A DNA stretch of 64,000 nucleotides from JANYHF01 sp963732765 (GCA_963732765.1 CAVTAS010000008.1:744001-808000); one strand, 5' to 3'; shown: positions 1 to 8,939, counted from the stretch's first letter. Notes: generated from the letters alone by a model not told the origin. Made by a program: numbers and translations.

Positions 1-463
1 CGATCGCCTTCGCCTTTGCCTTTGCCTTGGCGCGGGCGGCAACCTGCACAGCCTTGGCGCGCGGCTTCTTGCTGTTGGCGGCAACCATGGTGCGCTTGCC
101 GTAGCCGATGATGGCGATGTCGACCGGGGCCACGCCCGAGTTCAGCATGCCGACGACGCCAGCGGCGCCCTGCGAGAGATCGATAACGCGGCCGGCGATG
201 AAGGGGCCACGGTCGTTGATGCGCACAACGACGCTGCGGCCGTTGTTGCGGTTGGTGACGCGCACGACGGTGCCGAACGGCAGCGTCTTGCTGGCGGCGG
301 TCATGCCCATCGGATTGTAGCGTTCGCCGTTGGCGGTGAGCCGGCCGGCGAAGTCAAAGCCGTAGAAGGAGGCCATGCCTCCGGCCTTGGCCGCAGGTGC
401 GCCCAAGAACTGCAATGTCGCCAGCACGCAAATGCCGAGAGCCGTCAAAATCACTCTGTACAT
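1..463 (-). CDS. rlpA: RlpA-family septal ring lytic transglycosylase (3' end cut by window edge)
   Basis: RlpA proteins are double-psi beta-barrel enzymes of the cell envelope that cleave glycan strands lacking stem peptides. Read on the minus strand from the ATG at 463, the product opens with a hydrophobic signal peptide (about residues 1-27, ending AAKAG). The RlpA core follows: ASFYG near residue 32, TANGERYNP, then RVTNRNNGRSVVVRINDRGP and a DLSQGAA motif. The Asp of NDRGP, part of the catalytic surface of the family, is present. After the barrel comes an Ala/Lys-rich basic tail that runs off the window, so the length and any SPOR domain are unknown. There is no lipobox Cys right after the signal peptide, so it is probably secreted rather than a lipoprotein. 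Confidence 0.9.
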   Translation of the reverse strand, partial: MYRVILTALGICVLATLQFLGAPAAKAGGMASFYGFDFAGRLTANGERYNPMGMTAASKTLPFGTVVRVTNRNNGRSVVVRINDRGPFIAGRVIDLSQGAAGVVGMLNSGVAPVDIAIIGYGKRTMVAANSKKPRAKAVQVAARAKAKAKAKAI

Positions 464-844
464 GGATCATCCTCATCATTCAGGTAAGCAACGCGGGCCA
501 TTGGGGCAGACACAATAGTGTCTTGTAAAAAATTCAACGCGGCCCGGTAGTTGCCCTACGAAAGCAGAACCGAAGTGTCAACATCGGTTGTGGATGCAGC
601 CGATGCGCCGCGCCCCCCAATTCGCAGCATAAGCAGAAGCCATGCCGGTTTGATCGGCGTTCTCGGGAAACCGTTAACGGGCCGGTGCAGCAAGGCGGCG
701 GAGCGGCCCAAAAGCTCGCCCGCCTACGGAGTATTACGCATGGCCGCAAGGCCGTCGCGCGAAAGACACAGCGTCATTCGTGTCGTTTGTGACCATGCCA
801 AGCTATGCTATGCAACATGGCCGCATTGAGGGAGACGAGGGACT
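464..844. other. Intergenic region between divergent rlpA and DUF3754 gene
   Basis: About 380 bases separate two divergent genes, so both promoters should lie here. The small open frames inside it have no recognisable content or good ribosome-binding site. I see no clear RNA gene or repeat. Confidence 0.5.
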
Positions 845-2245
845 ATGTTGCAGCGTGTGATGCCGAAGTGGAGCACTGCCCGTTCGGCGGCGGCTGCGGC
901 GGGTCCCGAACTGGCCGTGCACCTACCGGTCTCCGACGCCTATCAGAGACGCGACCGCTACATACCGGTCTCGCGCCGCGCCATTCTGGAGACGCTGTCG
1001 TCGCCCGACCTTTGGCCTGGTTTCGATCCCGCCACGGTGCGCACCTGTTTCCGCTATCTCGCCCATTGGCGGCACCTGAACTACGCCGACCAGGCCGTCG
1101 AACTGATCGAGGCCTATCAACCGTTCAACCCGGATCGCGACATCGCCCCGACGGCGTTGGTGGACGGGGCGGGTGGCGATGCGGGCAAGCGCGCTTTCAT
1201 CGGCAGCGTCCGCGGCATGCTGGAGCGGGCCAATTACGACGAGATCCCGCGCGACAAGCTGCAGGCGCTGGTAGACGAAGAGAATCCCTATGGGTTGGAT
1301 CTCGACGTCAACTTGGCCGAGTTCTCCGAGATCGTCCTTTATGTGCGCGGCGAAGCGAGCGAGATGGTCCAACCTGGCATGGCGGCCCGGCTGCGTGGCA
1401 AGAAGCCGGTCGAGATTTCGGTGTTCCAGCGCGTTTTTCTGCTGCTGTGCCTGAAACCGGAAGACGAGCGCATCAAGGAGATCATGACCGCCGAGCGCGT
1501 CAGCGACGCCAAAGCGCGAAAGATCTTGGCCAAGAACCGCAAAGCGCTGCCGAACAACGTTGATCACAGCCACATCTACATCAAGATGTTCAAGGACATG
1601 CCGCGACCCGATCTTGAGGTGATTTTTCCCAATACGCGGATAAAGCTGCGCTCGCAGGACAAGGTCACGATCGGCGCTTCGGCGGGTGGTGGCATCGGCA
1701 TGGGCGTGATCAGCACCGTCACCAAGGTGGTGGCGGCGGCGATGACCCCGATCGGTGCGGCGCTGGCCATCCTGGGCCTTGCGGGCGCGGCCAGCCAGCA
1801 GGTGGCGTCCGTCGTTCAGAAGCGCACCCGCTATATGTTGAAAGTGACGCGCAACCTGTACTTCCACAATATCTCCAGCAATCAGGGCGCGCTTGCCCTG
1901 CTCACCGAGCGAGCCGAAGAAGAAGACATCAAGGAAGAACTCCTGCTCTACGCGCTGTTGGCCAAAACGAGTGTCCGGCGCGATGAACTGGGTCACGCCC
2001 AGGCGGCCATCGAGGAGTTCCTGACCCAGCAGTTCAACGTGCATGTCGTTTTCGATACCGAAGACGCCCTGCGACGCCTAGTAGCGGCGGGATTGGTGGT
2101 CGAGCACGCCGACGGTGCGCTGATGGCCATGTCGCCGGCGACCGCCTCCAAACATATTGACGACATGTGGGACGGCTATCTCGACAGAATCAGCGATTCC
2201 GAACACGCCGTGGCCGGGGTGAGGGGCGCAACGCAGACGGGATAA
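845..2245 (+). CDS. DUF3754 (TMEM143-like) putative membrane protein
   Basis: A 466-residue protein of unknown function. It has the conserved FKDMPRPDLE block near residue 250, followed by a basic stretch and a Gly/Ala-rich hydrophobic segment at about 275-325 that can form one or two membrane passes. This is the layout of the DUF3754/TMEM143 family, whose biochemical role is not known. The N-terminal half has no membrane segment and is probably a soluble helical domain. The C-terminal 130 residues are charged and helical, perhaps winged-helix like. The start ATG follows a purine-rich stretch (GAGACGAGGG) at good spacing. It stands alone upstream of the small secreted protein at 2341. Function cannot be inferred from context. 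Confidence 0.75.
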   Translation: MLQRVMPKWSTARSAAAAAGPELAVHLPVSDAYQRRDRYIPVSRRAILETLSSPDLWPGFDPATVRTCFRYLAHWRHLNYADQAVELIEAYQPFNPDRDIAPTALVDGAGGDAGKRAFIGSVRGMLERANYDEIPRDKLQALVDEENPYGLDLDVNLAEFSEIVLYVRGEASEMVQPGMAARLRGKKPVEISVFQRVFLLLCLKPEDERIKEIMTAERVSDAKARKILAKNRKALPNNVDHSHIYIKMFKDMPRPDLEVIFPNTRIKLRSQDKVTIGASAGGGIGMGVISTVTKVVAAAMTPIGAALAILGLAGAASQQVASVVQKRTRYMLKVTRNLYFHNISSNQGALALLTERAEEEDIKEELLLYALLAKTSVRRDELGHAQAAIEEFLTQQFNVHVVFDTEDALRRLVAAGLVVEHADGALMAMSPATASKHIDDMWDGYLDRISDSEHAVAGVRGATQTG

Positions 2246-2340
2246 GTCAGCCCGCGCGCTTGCCGCCAAGGACCGGTCAAGGCACAAGATGGGGCTGCAA
2301 CGTCAGTCCGCTGGGGCAACAGGATTTGAAGGGGTGGGCA

Positions 2341-2775
2341 ATGTCTAAGCTGTTGATGACCTTGGCATTGGGTCTGTCGCTGGTGGCCGGGCAGGCCCTG
2401 GCGCAGGACGCGGCAAAGCCGGACGACAAAGCAGCTACCGATAAGGCGACAGCTGATAAAGCTGCCGCCGACAAAGCGGCAGCCGATAAGGCAGCGGCGG
2501 ACAAGGCAGCCGCAGCCGCAGCGCCGGCTCCGGCGCCAGCGGCTCCAGCCGTCAAACGTGTGAAGATGCGCACGCTGATGTCTTCGGGCTATGAAATCAA
2601 GGCCGTCAGCTTCGTGCCGCAGGATGCCTCATCGCGCGTCTCCAAGACACTCGACAAGGATGCGGCATTGATTACCTTGCAGAAGGGCGCGGCGGCTGCC
2701 ACCTGCTTCATCACCCTTGAGGAATACGTCAGCCCTGGCATGACCGACATCGAGTGGTGCATCGAGCAGAAGTAG
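2341..2775 (+). CDS. Secreted small protein with ADKAA repeats
   Basis: A 144-residue protein with a clear signal peptide (about residues 1-22, cleavage after AQA). A low-complexity stretch follows at about 25-65 with tandem ADKAA-type units, then an Ala/Pro linker. The C-terminal domain of about 75 residues carries two Cys (CFITLEE and near the end WCIEQK) that could form a disulfide. It is probably periplasmic. The frame is open upstream of 2341, but the ATG at 2341 begins the signal peptide, so I chose it. I know no function. It sits 36 bases before nuoE on the same strand and may be co-transcribed with it. The repeat is encoded by near-identical DNA units, so copy number may vary between strains. 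Confidence 0.7.
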   Translation: MSKLLMTLALGLSLVAGQALAQDAAKPDDKAATDKATADKAAADKAAADKAAADKAAAAAAPAPAPAAPAVKRVKMRTLMSSGYEIKAVSFVPQDASSRVSKTLDKDAALITLQKGAAAATCFITLEEYVSPGMTDIEWCIEQK

Positions 2776-2811
2776 GCGGACCTCCGCCGTTCAAGACCAA
2801 CAAGAGCCGCC

Positions 2812-3512
2812 ATGTCCGTTCGCCGCCTCGATCCCGTGCAGCCCTCAAGTTTCGCCTTCTCAGCCGAGAACCTGGCCTGGGCCGATGCAACTATTGCCAA
2901 GTATCCGCCCGGCAAGCAGGCTTCGGCCGTGATTTTGCTGTTGTGGCGCGCGCAGGAGCAAGAGGGCTGGGTCACCAAGCCGGCCATTGAGTGGGTGGCC
3001 AGCAAGCTGGGCATGAGCTTCATCCGCGTGCTGGAAGTGGCGACGTTCTATACCCAGTTCCAGCTCTCGCCGGTCGGCACGGCAGCGCATTTCCAGGTTT
3101 GCGGTACGACACCCTGCATGCTGCGCGGCGCCGGCGCTTTGCTGGATATCTGCAAGAAACGCATCGCCCCGCACGCCTTTGAGTGCACTGCCGACGGCAA
3201 GTTGTCGTGGGAAGAGGTGGAATGCCTCGGCGCCTGCGTGAACGCGCCCATGATGCTGGTCGGCAAGGACACCTACGAAGACCTGACGCCGACGTCGTTC
3301 AACGAGCTGATCGACGATTTCGAGCGCGGCGAGCATCCCGAGCCCGGCCCCCAGATCGGCCGCCAGCTGTCCGCCCCCGAGGGCGGACCGACGACACTGA
3401 CCGATGGCAGGCTGTTCGATGGCTCGATGATCGGGTCCTGGCGCAAGGCGTTCGATGAGCGCGAGAAAGCGCGGGCGGAGAAGGCTGCGGCGGCGCACCT
3501 GCAAAGGTGTAG
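2812..3512 (+). CDS. nuoE: NADH-quinone oxidoreductase subunit E (NuoE); apparent frame break near its end
   Basis: NuoE carries the [2Fe-2S] cluster N1a in the NADH-oxidising arm of complex I. The four ligands are visible: Cys97 and Cys102 (CGTTPC), Cys138 and Cys142 (CLGAC). The C-terminal GPQIGRQ...EGGPTTLTD stretch is typical of alphaproteobacterial NuoE. As sequenced the frame has no stop and runs into the next gene up to 5049, giving a 745-residue apparent fusion. However, in another frame the DNA just after the Ala-rich tail reads PAKV then TAG at 3510-3512. That is about where NuoE should end, so I infer a missing base near 3494-3497 and place the end at 3512. The real fusion cannot be excluded. 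Confidence 0.85.
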
Positions 3513-3525
3513 CGGCCCCCGGCTG

Positions 3526-5049
3526 ATGATGCCACCGACGCCGCCCCTCGAATCAGCTAGTGAGTGGGCCATGGACCACCGGCCTCCCGTCATTCCAGCC
3601 ACCAAGTCCTGGCACAGCCAGTTCAAGATCGCGCGCGGTCCGGCTGTGGCGGCTTCTGGCGCTGTTACCCATCCCGTTGGAAATTGGCATGTCCAGGCCT
3701 ACGCGGGCACACCGGTCGTTCCAGTTCTGAACGCCGAGGGCCACCGCATTGGCCTATTGATGGGCACGCCCATCGACCATGCCGCCGGGACCGTCCTCGA
3801 CCAGCCCTTGCGGTTCGACCTTCCAACTGACGCCAAGGCGCGCGATGCCGCTATTGAAGCGGCTCTCTATCGTCTGGGCGGATCCTGGCTCTGCGTGCTC
3901 GCCGGCGACGGGGTCGAGCGCATCTATCTGGATGCCGACGGTACGCTGTCACTGGTGTTCGATCCGAACTGCCAGACAGCCGCCTCGACGGCCGGGCTGT
4001 TGCTTGACGATGCGGCCTATGCGGCGCGTTTCGAGCGCGACTTGTACGCCACTTTGGACCTCCCTGGAGAGGGCTGGTTTCCCTCCGGCCTGACGGCGCA
4101 TCGGGGCATCAAGCGCCTGCTGTGCAATCACTATCTTGATCTCGCGACCTTCCAGCATCGCCGCCACTGGCCGATTTCGGATTTCGACCACAACGGCTCG
4201 ACCGAGGAGAGCGCCCACCGTGTCGCCAAGGTCGTCCGCATGCAGGCGGAAGCGCTCCTGGCCCGCGGCAAAGTCGTGGTCGCGCTGACCGGCGGCAACG
4301 AAACACGCTTCCTGCTGGCCGCCTACAAGCCACTGATCAAGGATCTGACCTTCGTCACGGTCGCGGCGCCCTCGACGATGCGCGATGTCGTGTTGGCTCA
4401 GACGCTGGCTGAGCGGTTCGGTCTGCGCCATGTGCTGCTGCCGCTGCAAGAAGCCACCCAGGCCGAGCAGGACAGCTGGCTCTATGCCACCGGCCATTGC
4501 GTCACCGGCCCCAACATGGTCAGCCATCCGACCATCCGCCCCCTGGCGCGCGATTACAACTTCTTCCTCGGCGGCCTCGGCGGCGAGATCGGCCGTGCCT
4601 TCTTCTGGCGCCCCACCGACACCGCCACAATGCCCCTCATCGTCGCCGACCTTGTCCCCCGTTTCGGCATGCCGCCGGCCGATGCCGTGACCGAGGCGAC
4701 CGCAGACTGGCTGTGGGGCGTGCAGCAGTTCAACGGCCTGACCCAGCTCGACCTCGCCTACATGGAACTGCGCATGTCCGCCTGGTCGGCGGCCCAGACC
4801 TACGCCCAGAGTTTCGTCAATCACCTGCACCCGCTGATTGCGCGCGAGATCTATGCGCTGATGCTGAACCTGCCGCCGGAAGCCAAGCGCGGCAACCTCC
4901 TGATCAAATCGGCCATCGCGCAGAGCTGGCCGGAATTGGGCGAGATCCCGATCAACCGCTACGGCGACTACCGTGACCTCATCCACACGGCCATGAGCGC
5001 GACTGACCCCAAGCGAGTGGCCAAGAAGCTGCGGAAGTTGTTTGGGTGA
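3526..5049 (+). CDS. Asparagine-synthetase-like / PP-loop hydrolase-like protein of unknown function
   Basis: About 500 residues sharing the fold order of asparagine synthetases: a glutamine-amidotransferase-like N-terminal half, then an ATP-pyrophosphatase-like half. Where AsnB has SGGLDS, this protein has TGGNETRF (nt about 4288-4311), so the PP-loop is altered. There is no N-terminal catalytic Cys directly after a start Met. It may be a non-canonical amide ligase or a non-enzymatic relative. The start is uncertain: ATGs at 3526, 3529 and 3571 are in frame, none with a strong ribosome-binding site. The frame is continuous with nuoE upstream, which I read as an indel artefact. It lies between nuoE and nuoF on the same strand, which suggests co-transcription with complex I genes but says nothing firm about function. 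Confidence 0.6.
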   Translation: MMPPTPPLESASEWAMDHRPPVIPATKSWHSQFKIARGPAVAASGAVTHPVGNWHVQAYAGTPVVPVLNAEGHRIGLLMGTPIDHAAGTVLDQPLRFDLPTDAKARDAAIEAALYRLGGSWLCVLAGDGVERIYLDADGTLSLVFDPNCQTAASTAGLLLDDAAYAARFERDLYATLDLPGEGWFPSGLTAHRGIKRLLCNHYLDLATFQHRRHWPISDFDHNGSTEESAHRVAKVVRMQAEALLARGKVVVALTGGNETRFLLAAYKPLIKDLTFVTVAAPSTMRDVVLAQTLAERFGLRHVLLPLQEATQAEQDSWLYATGHCVTGPNMVSHPTIRPLARDYNFFLGGLGGEIGRAFFWRPTDTATMPLIVADLVPRFGMPPADAVTEATADWLWGVQQFNGLTQLDLAYMELRMSAWSAAQTYAQSFVNHLHPLIAREIYALMLNLPPEAKRGNLLIKSAIAQSWPELGEIPINRYGDYRDLIHTAMSATDPKRVAKKLRKLFG

Positions 5050-5139
5050 CGGCCATCGCGCCGCCTTGACTTTCCTGCCTCTCCTGGTTTCTTGAGCCCC
5101 AAACCATTTCTGTCCGCTTTAAACAGCGAAAGTCCCCCC

Positions 5140-6424
5140 ATGCTCGCCGATAAAGACCGCATTTTCACCAATCTCTATGGCCTGCACGACTGGGGCCTGG
5201 AGGGTGCCAAGCAACGCGGCGCCTGGGACGGCACCAAGGTGTTCATCGACAAGGGTCACGACTGGATCATCGATGAGATGAAAGCCTCGGGTCTGCGCGG
5301 GCGGGGCGGGGCGGGCTTTCCGACCGGCATGAAATGGTCGTTCATGCCCAAGAGCGATCCGCGGCCCAGCTACCTGGTCGTCAACGCCGACGAGAGCGAG
5401 CCAGGCACTTGCAAGGACCGCGAGATCCTGCGTCACGATCCGCATACGCTGGTTGAGGGCTGCCTGATCGCCTCCTTCGCCATGCGCGCCCACACCTGCT
5501 TCATTTACGTGCGCGGCGAGTTCATCCGCGAGCGCGAGCGCCTGCAGGCGGCGGTCGATGAGGCCTATGCCGCCAAGCTGATCGGCAAGAACAACGTCCA
5601 CGGCTGGGATTTCGACATCGTCGTGCACCACGGCGCGGGCGCGTACATCTGCGGCGAGGAGACGGCGCTCCTTGAAAGCCTGGAAGGCAAGAAGGGCCAG
5701 CCGCGCATGAAGCCGCCGTTCCCGGCCAATATGGGCGTATACGGCGCACCGACCACGGTCAACAACGTCGAGAGCATCGCCGTGGCCCCCACCATTCTGC
5801 GCCGCGGCGCCGGCTGGTTCTCCAGCCTGGGCAAACCCAACAACGTCGGCACCAAGCTGTTTTGCATCTCCGGCCACGTCAACAAGCCGTGCACGGTCGA
5901 AGAGGAAATGGGCATCCCGTTCCGCGAGCTGATCGACCGCCATGCCGGCGGCGTGCGCGGCGGTTGGGATAACTTCCTCGCCGTCATCCCCGGCGGATCG
6001 TCCGTGCGATGCCTGCCGGCGAGCAAATGCGGCACTGAGCTGACGATGGATTTCAACTCTTTGTCGAAGCTGGGATCGGGCCTGGGCACGGCCGCCGTCA
6101 TCGTCATGGACCGTTCGACCGACATCATCGCGGCGATTGCGCGGCTGGCCGCCTTCTACAAGCACGAGAGCTGCGGCCAGTGCACGCCCTGCCGCGAAGG
6201 CGCCGGCTGGATGATGCGCGTTATGGACCGTCTGGTGGCCGGTAACGCCGAGAAGTCGGAGATCGATCTCCTGTTCAAGGTGTCGCAAGCAGATCGAAGG
6301 CCACACGATTTGCGCTCTGGGCGACGCTGCGGCCTGGCCGATCCAGGGGCTGATCAATCATTTTCGCCCGGTCATCGAGGCGCGTATCGACGCCGCACAG
6401 GTCAGGCGGCAGGCGGCGGAGTAG
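5140..6424 (+). CDS. nuoF: NADH-quinone oxidoreductase subunit F (NuoF), one-base frameshift near the C-terminus
   Basis: NuoF binds NADH, FMN and cluster N3 in complex I. Visible features are the GLRGRGGAGFPTG nucleotide/FMN loop (about residues 50-62), CGEETALLES, and the cluster ligands Cys345, Cys348 and Cys351 in ESCGQCTPCREG. The frame is broken at about 6286: after GTG TCG there is one extra C. Skipping it restores KQIEGHTICALGDAAAWPIQ, which contains the fourth cluster Cys, and a normal end at the TAG 6422-6424. Left uncorrected, the frame runs to 6459 with an unrelated tail and lacks that ligand. The start ATG at 5140 gives MLADKDRIFTNLYG, usual for the family. No nuoG follows, which is unusual. 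Confidence 0.88.
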
Positions 6425-6490
6425 CCATGCAAGTCAACACTGCGTGCGCCGAAAGGTGACCGTGGGGTCGTGTTGTGCTACTTTAAGATC

Positions 6491-7051
6491 ATGTCACTCG
6501 CTCAAACCATTCCGCGCATGACCTTCGATGAGTTCGTCGTCTGGGCCGAAGCGCAGCCCGAGGGCCGCTACGAACTCGTCAACGGGGAGGTTGTTGCGAT
6601 GCCGAGCGAAGGGGGCAGGCACAACCTTGTCAAACTTGCTGTCGTCAAGGCTCTTGAGGTGGCGGTCGCTGCTGCCAAATTCCAGGGCACTGTCTTTACC
6701 GACGGCATGACCGTCCGGATAGACGACCAGCGTGGCCGCGAACCGGATGCTGCTGTTACGGCAACGCCTGTCGCCGACCTAGATGCCCTCAGTCTGGTCG
6801 ATCCACTGATCGTCGTTGAGGTCGTCTCACCGAATTCGCTTCGTGACGACACAGGCGTCAAACTCATTGAGTACTTCATGGTGCCGAGTATCCGGCACTA
6901 TCTGATTGTGCGCCCGTTGGAGAAGGCCGTCATCCACCACCAGCGCGCCAATGGTGGGGACATCCGCACGAGCATTTGGCGTGGTGGTGAAATCCGACTG
7001 GATCCGCCGGGACTTGTGTTGAACGTCGACCCAATTCTAGCTGTAGGCTGA
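6491..7051 (+). CDS. Uma2 family (DUF820) putative endonuclease-fold protein
   Basis: A 186-residue protein of the Uma2 family, which has a restriction-endonuclease-like fold. These proteins are abundant in cyanobacteria and scattered in proteobacteria, and their biological role is poorly known. Visible motifs are RYELVNGEVV near the N-terminus, the PDAAV acidic motif, and VVEVVSPNS, where D and E would be the metal-binding residues of the nuclease fold. I used the ATG at 6491 (MSLAQ), because the upstream in-frame start adds only a short unrelated leader. It follows nuoF by 66 bases on the same strand. Its presence at the point where nuoG would be expected suggests insertion or rearrangement. 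Confidence 0.8.
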   Translation: MSLAQTIPRMTFDEFVVWAEAQPEGRYELVNGEVVAMPSEGGRHNLVKLAVVKALEVAVAAAKFQGTVFTDGMTVRIDDQRGREPDAAVTATPVADLDALSLVDPLIVVEVVSPNSLRDDTGVKLIEYFMVPSIRHYLIVRPLEKAVIHHQRANGGDIRTSIWRGGEIRLDPPGLVLNVDPILAVG

Positions 7052-7058
7052 GCCATCG

Positions 7059-7523
7059 ATGCCCCACCTCGCCGAACTGAATATCGCCAGACTGCGCTAT
7101 CCCAAGGGCGATCCGCGGATGGCTGAGTTCTTCGACAATCTCGACCGCGTCAACGCCGTTGCCGAGCGCATGCCCGGTTTTGTCTGGCGGCTGAAGGACG
7201 AAGGTGGGAATGCGACGGATATTCCGTTTTCTGCCGATCCGATGGTGATAGCGAATTTCACGGTCTGGGAAACGCCCGAGGCGCTGGAGAGGTATGTCTT
7301 CCAGACCGTGCACACCGCATTCTACCGCAAGCGCGATCAGTGGTTCGAGCGAATGGCCGGCCCACATATGGTGTTCTGGTGGATTGAACCTGGCCACGTG
7401 CCAACCCTTGCCGACGCCGCCCTGCGCCTCGCCGACCTTGCCGCAAACGGCCCAACTGTGCGCGCCTTCGGCTGGTCCGATCTCAAGTCTGCCGAGCTGT
7501 GGCGAGCGCAACGCTGCGCGTAA
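7059..7523 (+). CDS. DUF3291 domain protein
   Basis: A 154-residue cytosolic protein matching the DUF3291 family, which has a dimeric alpha/beta-barrel fold related to small monooxygenases. Family hallmarks seen are LAELNIARLRYP at the N-terminus, a FWxWET-type FTVWETPEAL segment, then WFERMAGPHMVFWWI and the closing HVPTLADAALRL. No catalytic assignment is known. It begins 7 bases after the Uma2 gene and is probably co-transcribed with it. Confidence 0.8.
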   Translation: MPHLAELNIARLRYPKGDPRMAEFFDNLDRVNAVAERMPGFVWRLKDEGGNATDIPFSADPMVIANFTVWETPEALERYVFQTVHTAFYRKRDQWFERMAGPHMVFWWIEPGHVPTLADAALRLADLAANGPTVRAFGWSDLKSAELWRAQRCA

Positions 7524-7642
7524 TGCTCCGCGGCAAGATTGTTGTGCGCCGCCTTAACTTCTCCTTCACAAATCCCCATGGCGGGATTTCGCCGCGAATC
7601 AGTTATCCTCCCTCGCCAAGACGCAACGTGAGGGACGAACCT

Positions 7643-7933
7643 ATGTCTGATCGCACTATGTTGGCTTTTGGCCGCAGCACCTATTCGGTCCCCAGGGCGA
7701 CCAAGCGCGCCTTTCAAGTGGTGCTTGCTGTGGCGATCACGGCCGCGGCTATCTTGGTTGTGCTGTCGCTGAACAATGTGCTGACCACGCAGACCGGCTG
7801 GCGCCAGGGCTTTAACACCTGGCTCAACTTCATCCGGCGCTCGGATATTCTGGGCACCATGGTTCTTACAAGCATTGTGACGGTTATCTCGATCTATTGG
7901 ACGCCTGAGGGCAACAGCAGCGGCAAGAAATAG
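7643..7933 (+). CDS. Small membrane protein, unknown
   Basis: A 96-residue protein with two predicted membrane helices, at about residues 24-46 and 70-87, and short polar ends. I recognise no family. The ATG at 7643 follows GAGGGACGAAC, a good ribosome-binding site, so it is preferred over the longer upstream frame. It ends ten bases before the stop of the convergent phosphotransferase gene. Confidence 0.55.
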   Translation: MSDRTMLAFGRSTYSVPRATKRAFQVVLAVAITAAAILVVLSLNNVLTTQTGWRQGFNTWLNFIRRSDILGTMVLTSIVTVISIYWTPEGNSSGKK

Positions 7934-7943
7934 GCTGCCGGTA

Positions 7944-8939
7944 TCAGATCGCCATATCGCTCAAGTAGCGCTCACACAGCCGGACCGTATCGGCTGTGTA
8001 CTTTGCGCCGTTGGCTTGCGCCAGATCGGTTTGGCTATGCGAGCCGATCCACGCCACCAGCAGCAGGCGCCGCAGCATGACAAAAGTCGGGATCTCGGCC
8101 TCGTCCTCGGCACTTAAAGGGCGCACACGCCGGTAGCCGGCGACCCACGCCTGCAGCAGACCTGGCACTTCGGGTTGATGCTCGAAGAAACTCACGGTCA
8201 CGGCCGCATCGTAGAGCAGCCAGGAAAATCCGCAGTCGTCGAAGTCGATGATTTTGAGCCTGTCGCCATCCACCAGCAGATTGGCGAGCCGCATATCGCC
8301 GTGCACCAGGCCGAACCGCTCCGGGCCCTTGCCGAAGCGCTCCAGGCGCCTACCGATCAGCTCGACCGTGCTGGCAAACAACGCTTCAATCTCAGGCCTC
8401 ATCCCCAAGCCATCGCGCCAAGACCCCCAATGCGGGGTGGCGCCGAGGCTGGTTTCGAAATCCCAGATATGGCGGTCGAACCAGGCCGGGCGCGCCCAAG
8501 TCCGTACATGCTCATGCATGCGCGCCGCTGTCTCGCCGATCTGGCCGAAGTTGACGTCGTTGCAGACGGTGGGCTCTAAGCCGGCCTGCCAATTGAACAG
8601 CACGGCGACGCGCGGGCGTTTCACCGACGGATGCGTGATGACCTGCAACAGCCCGCCATCGCGTCCGGCAATGGCGATGGGGGTCAGCGCAACGCCGTCG
8701 TCCCGCAGCGCCTTGGTCCAGGCCAGCTCCGACTGAATGGCCGTGGGCGAATGATAGCCCTCGCGATGGATGCGCAACGCCCAGCGGCGATCCGATGCCG
8801 GATCATCGACCCGATAGGTGGTGTTCTCCGACACATTGATCAGCGTCGCGGTCGCGCGGTCCGGCAGCTTCCAGCGATCGAGCGCGGCGGCTGCCAAAGC
8901 CGACAAGGGGTCTGTTGACGGCATCGCCCGTTCAATCAC
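7944..8939 (-). CDS. APH/SrkA-like phosphotransferase (protein-kinase-like fold)
   Basis: A 331-residue member of the aminoglycoside phosphotransferase / choline kinase-like superfamily. The catalytic loop VHGDMRLANLL (HGD motif) and the metal-binding IIDFDDCGF (DFD motif) are intact, so it is probably an active small-molecule or stress kinase. The family includes homoserine-kinase-like and SrkA-type enzymes. The substrate cannot be told from sequence. The ATG at 8939 overlaps the end of the RNase T2 gene by 8 bases, giving likely translational coupling. A second Met six residues in (8924) would avoid the overlap. Confidence 0.8.
   Translation of the reverse strand: MIERAMPSTDPLSALAAAALDRWKLPDRATATLINVSENTTYRVDDPASDRRWALRIHREGYHSPTAIQSELAWTKALRDDGVALTPIAIAGRDGGLLQVITHPSVKRPRVAVLFNWQAGLEPTVCNDVNFGQIGETAARMHEHVRTWARPAWFDRHIWDFETSLGATPHWGSWRDGLGMRPEIEALFASTVELIGRRLERFGKGPERFGLVHGDMRLANLLVDGDRLKIIDFDDCGFSWLLYDAAVTVSFFEHQPEVPGLLQAWVAGYRRVRPLSAEDEAEIPTFVMLRRLLLVAWIGSHSQTDLAQANGAKYTADTVRLCERYLSDMAI

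Noticed and set aside
923..2044. 373-codon minus-strand frame
   Set aside because: Antisense shadow of the DUF3754 gene.
5119..6357. 412-codon minus-strand frame
   Set aside because: Antisense shadow of nuoF.
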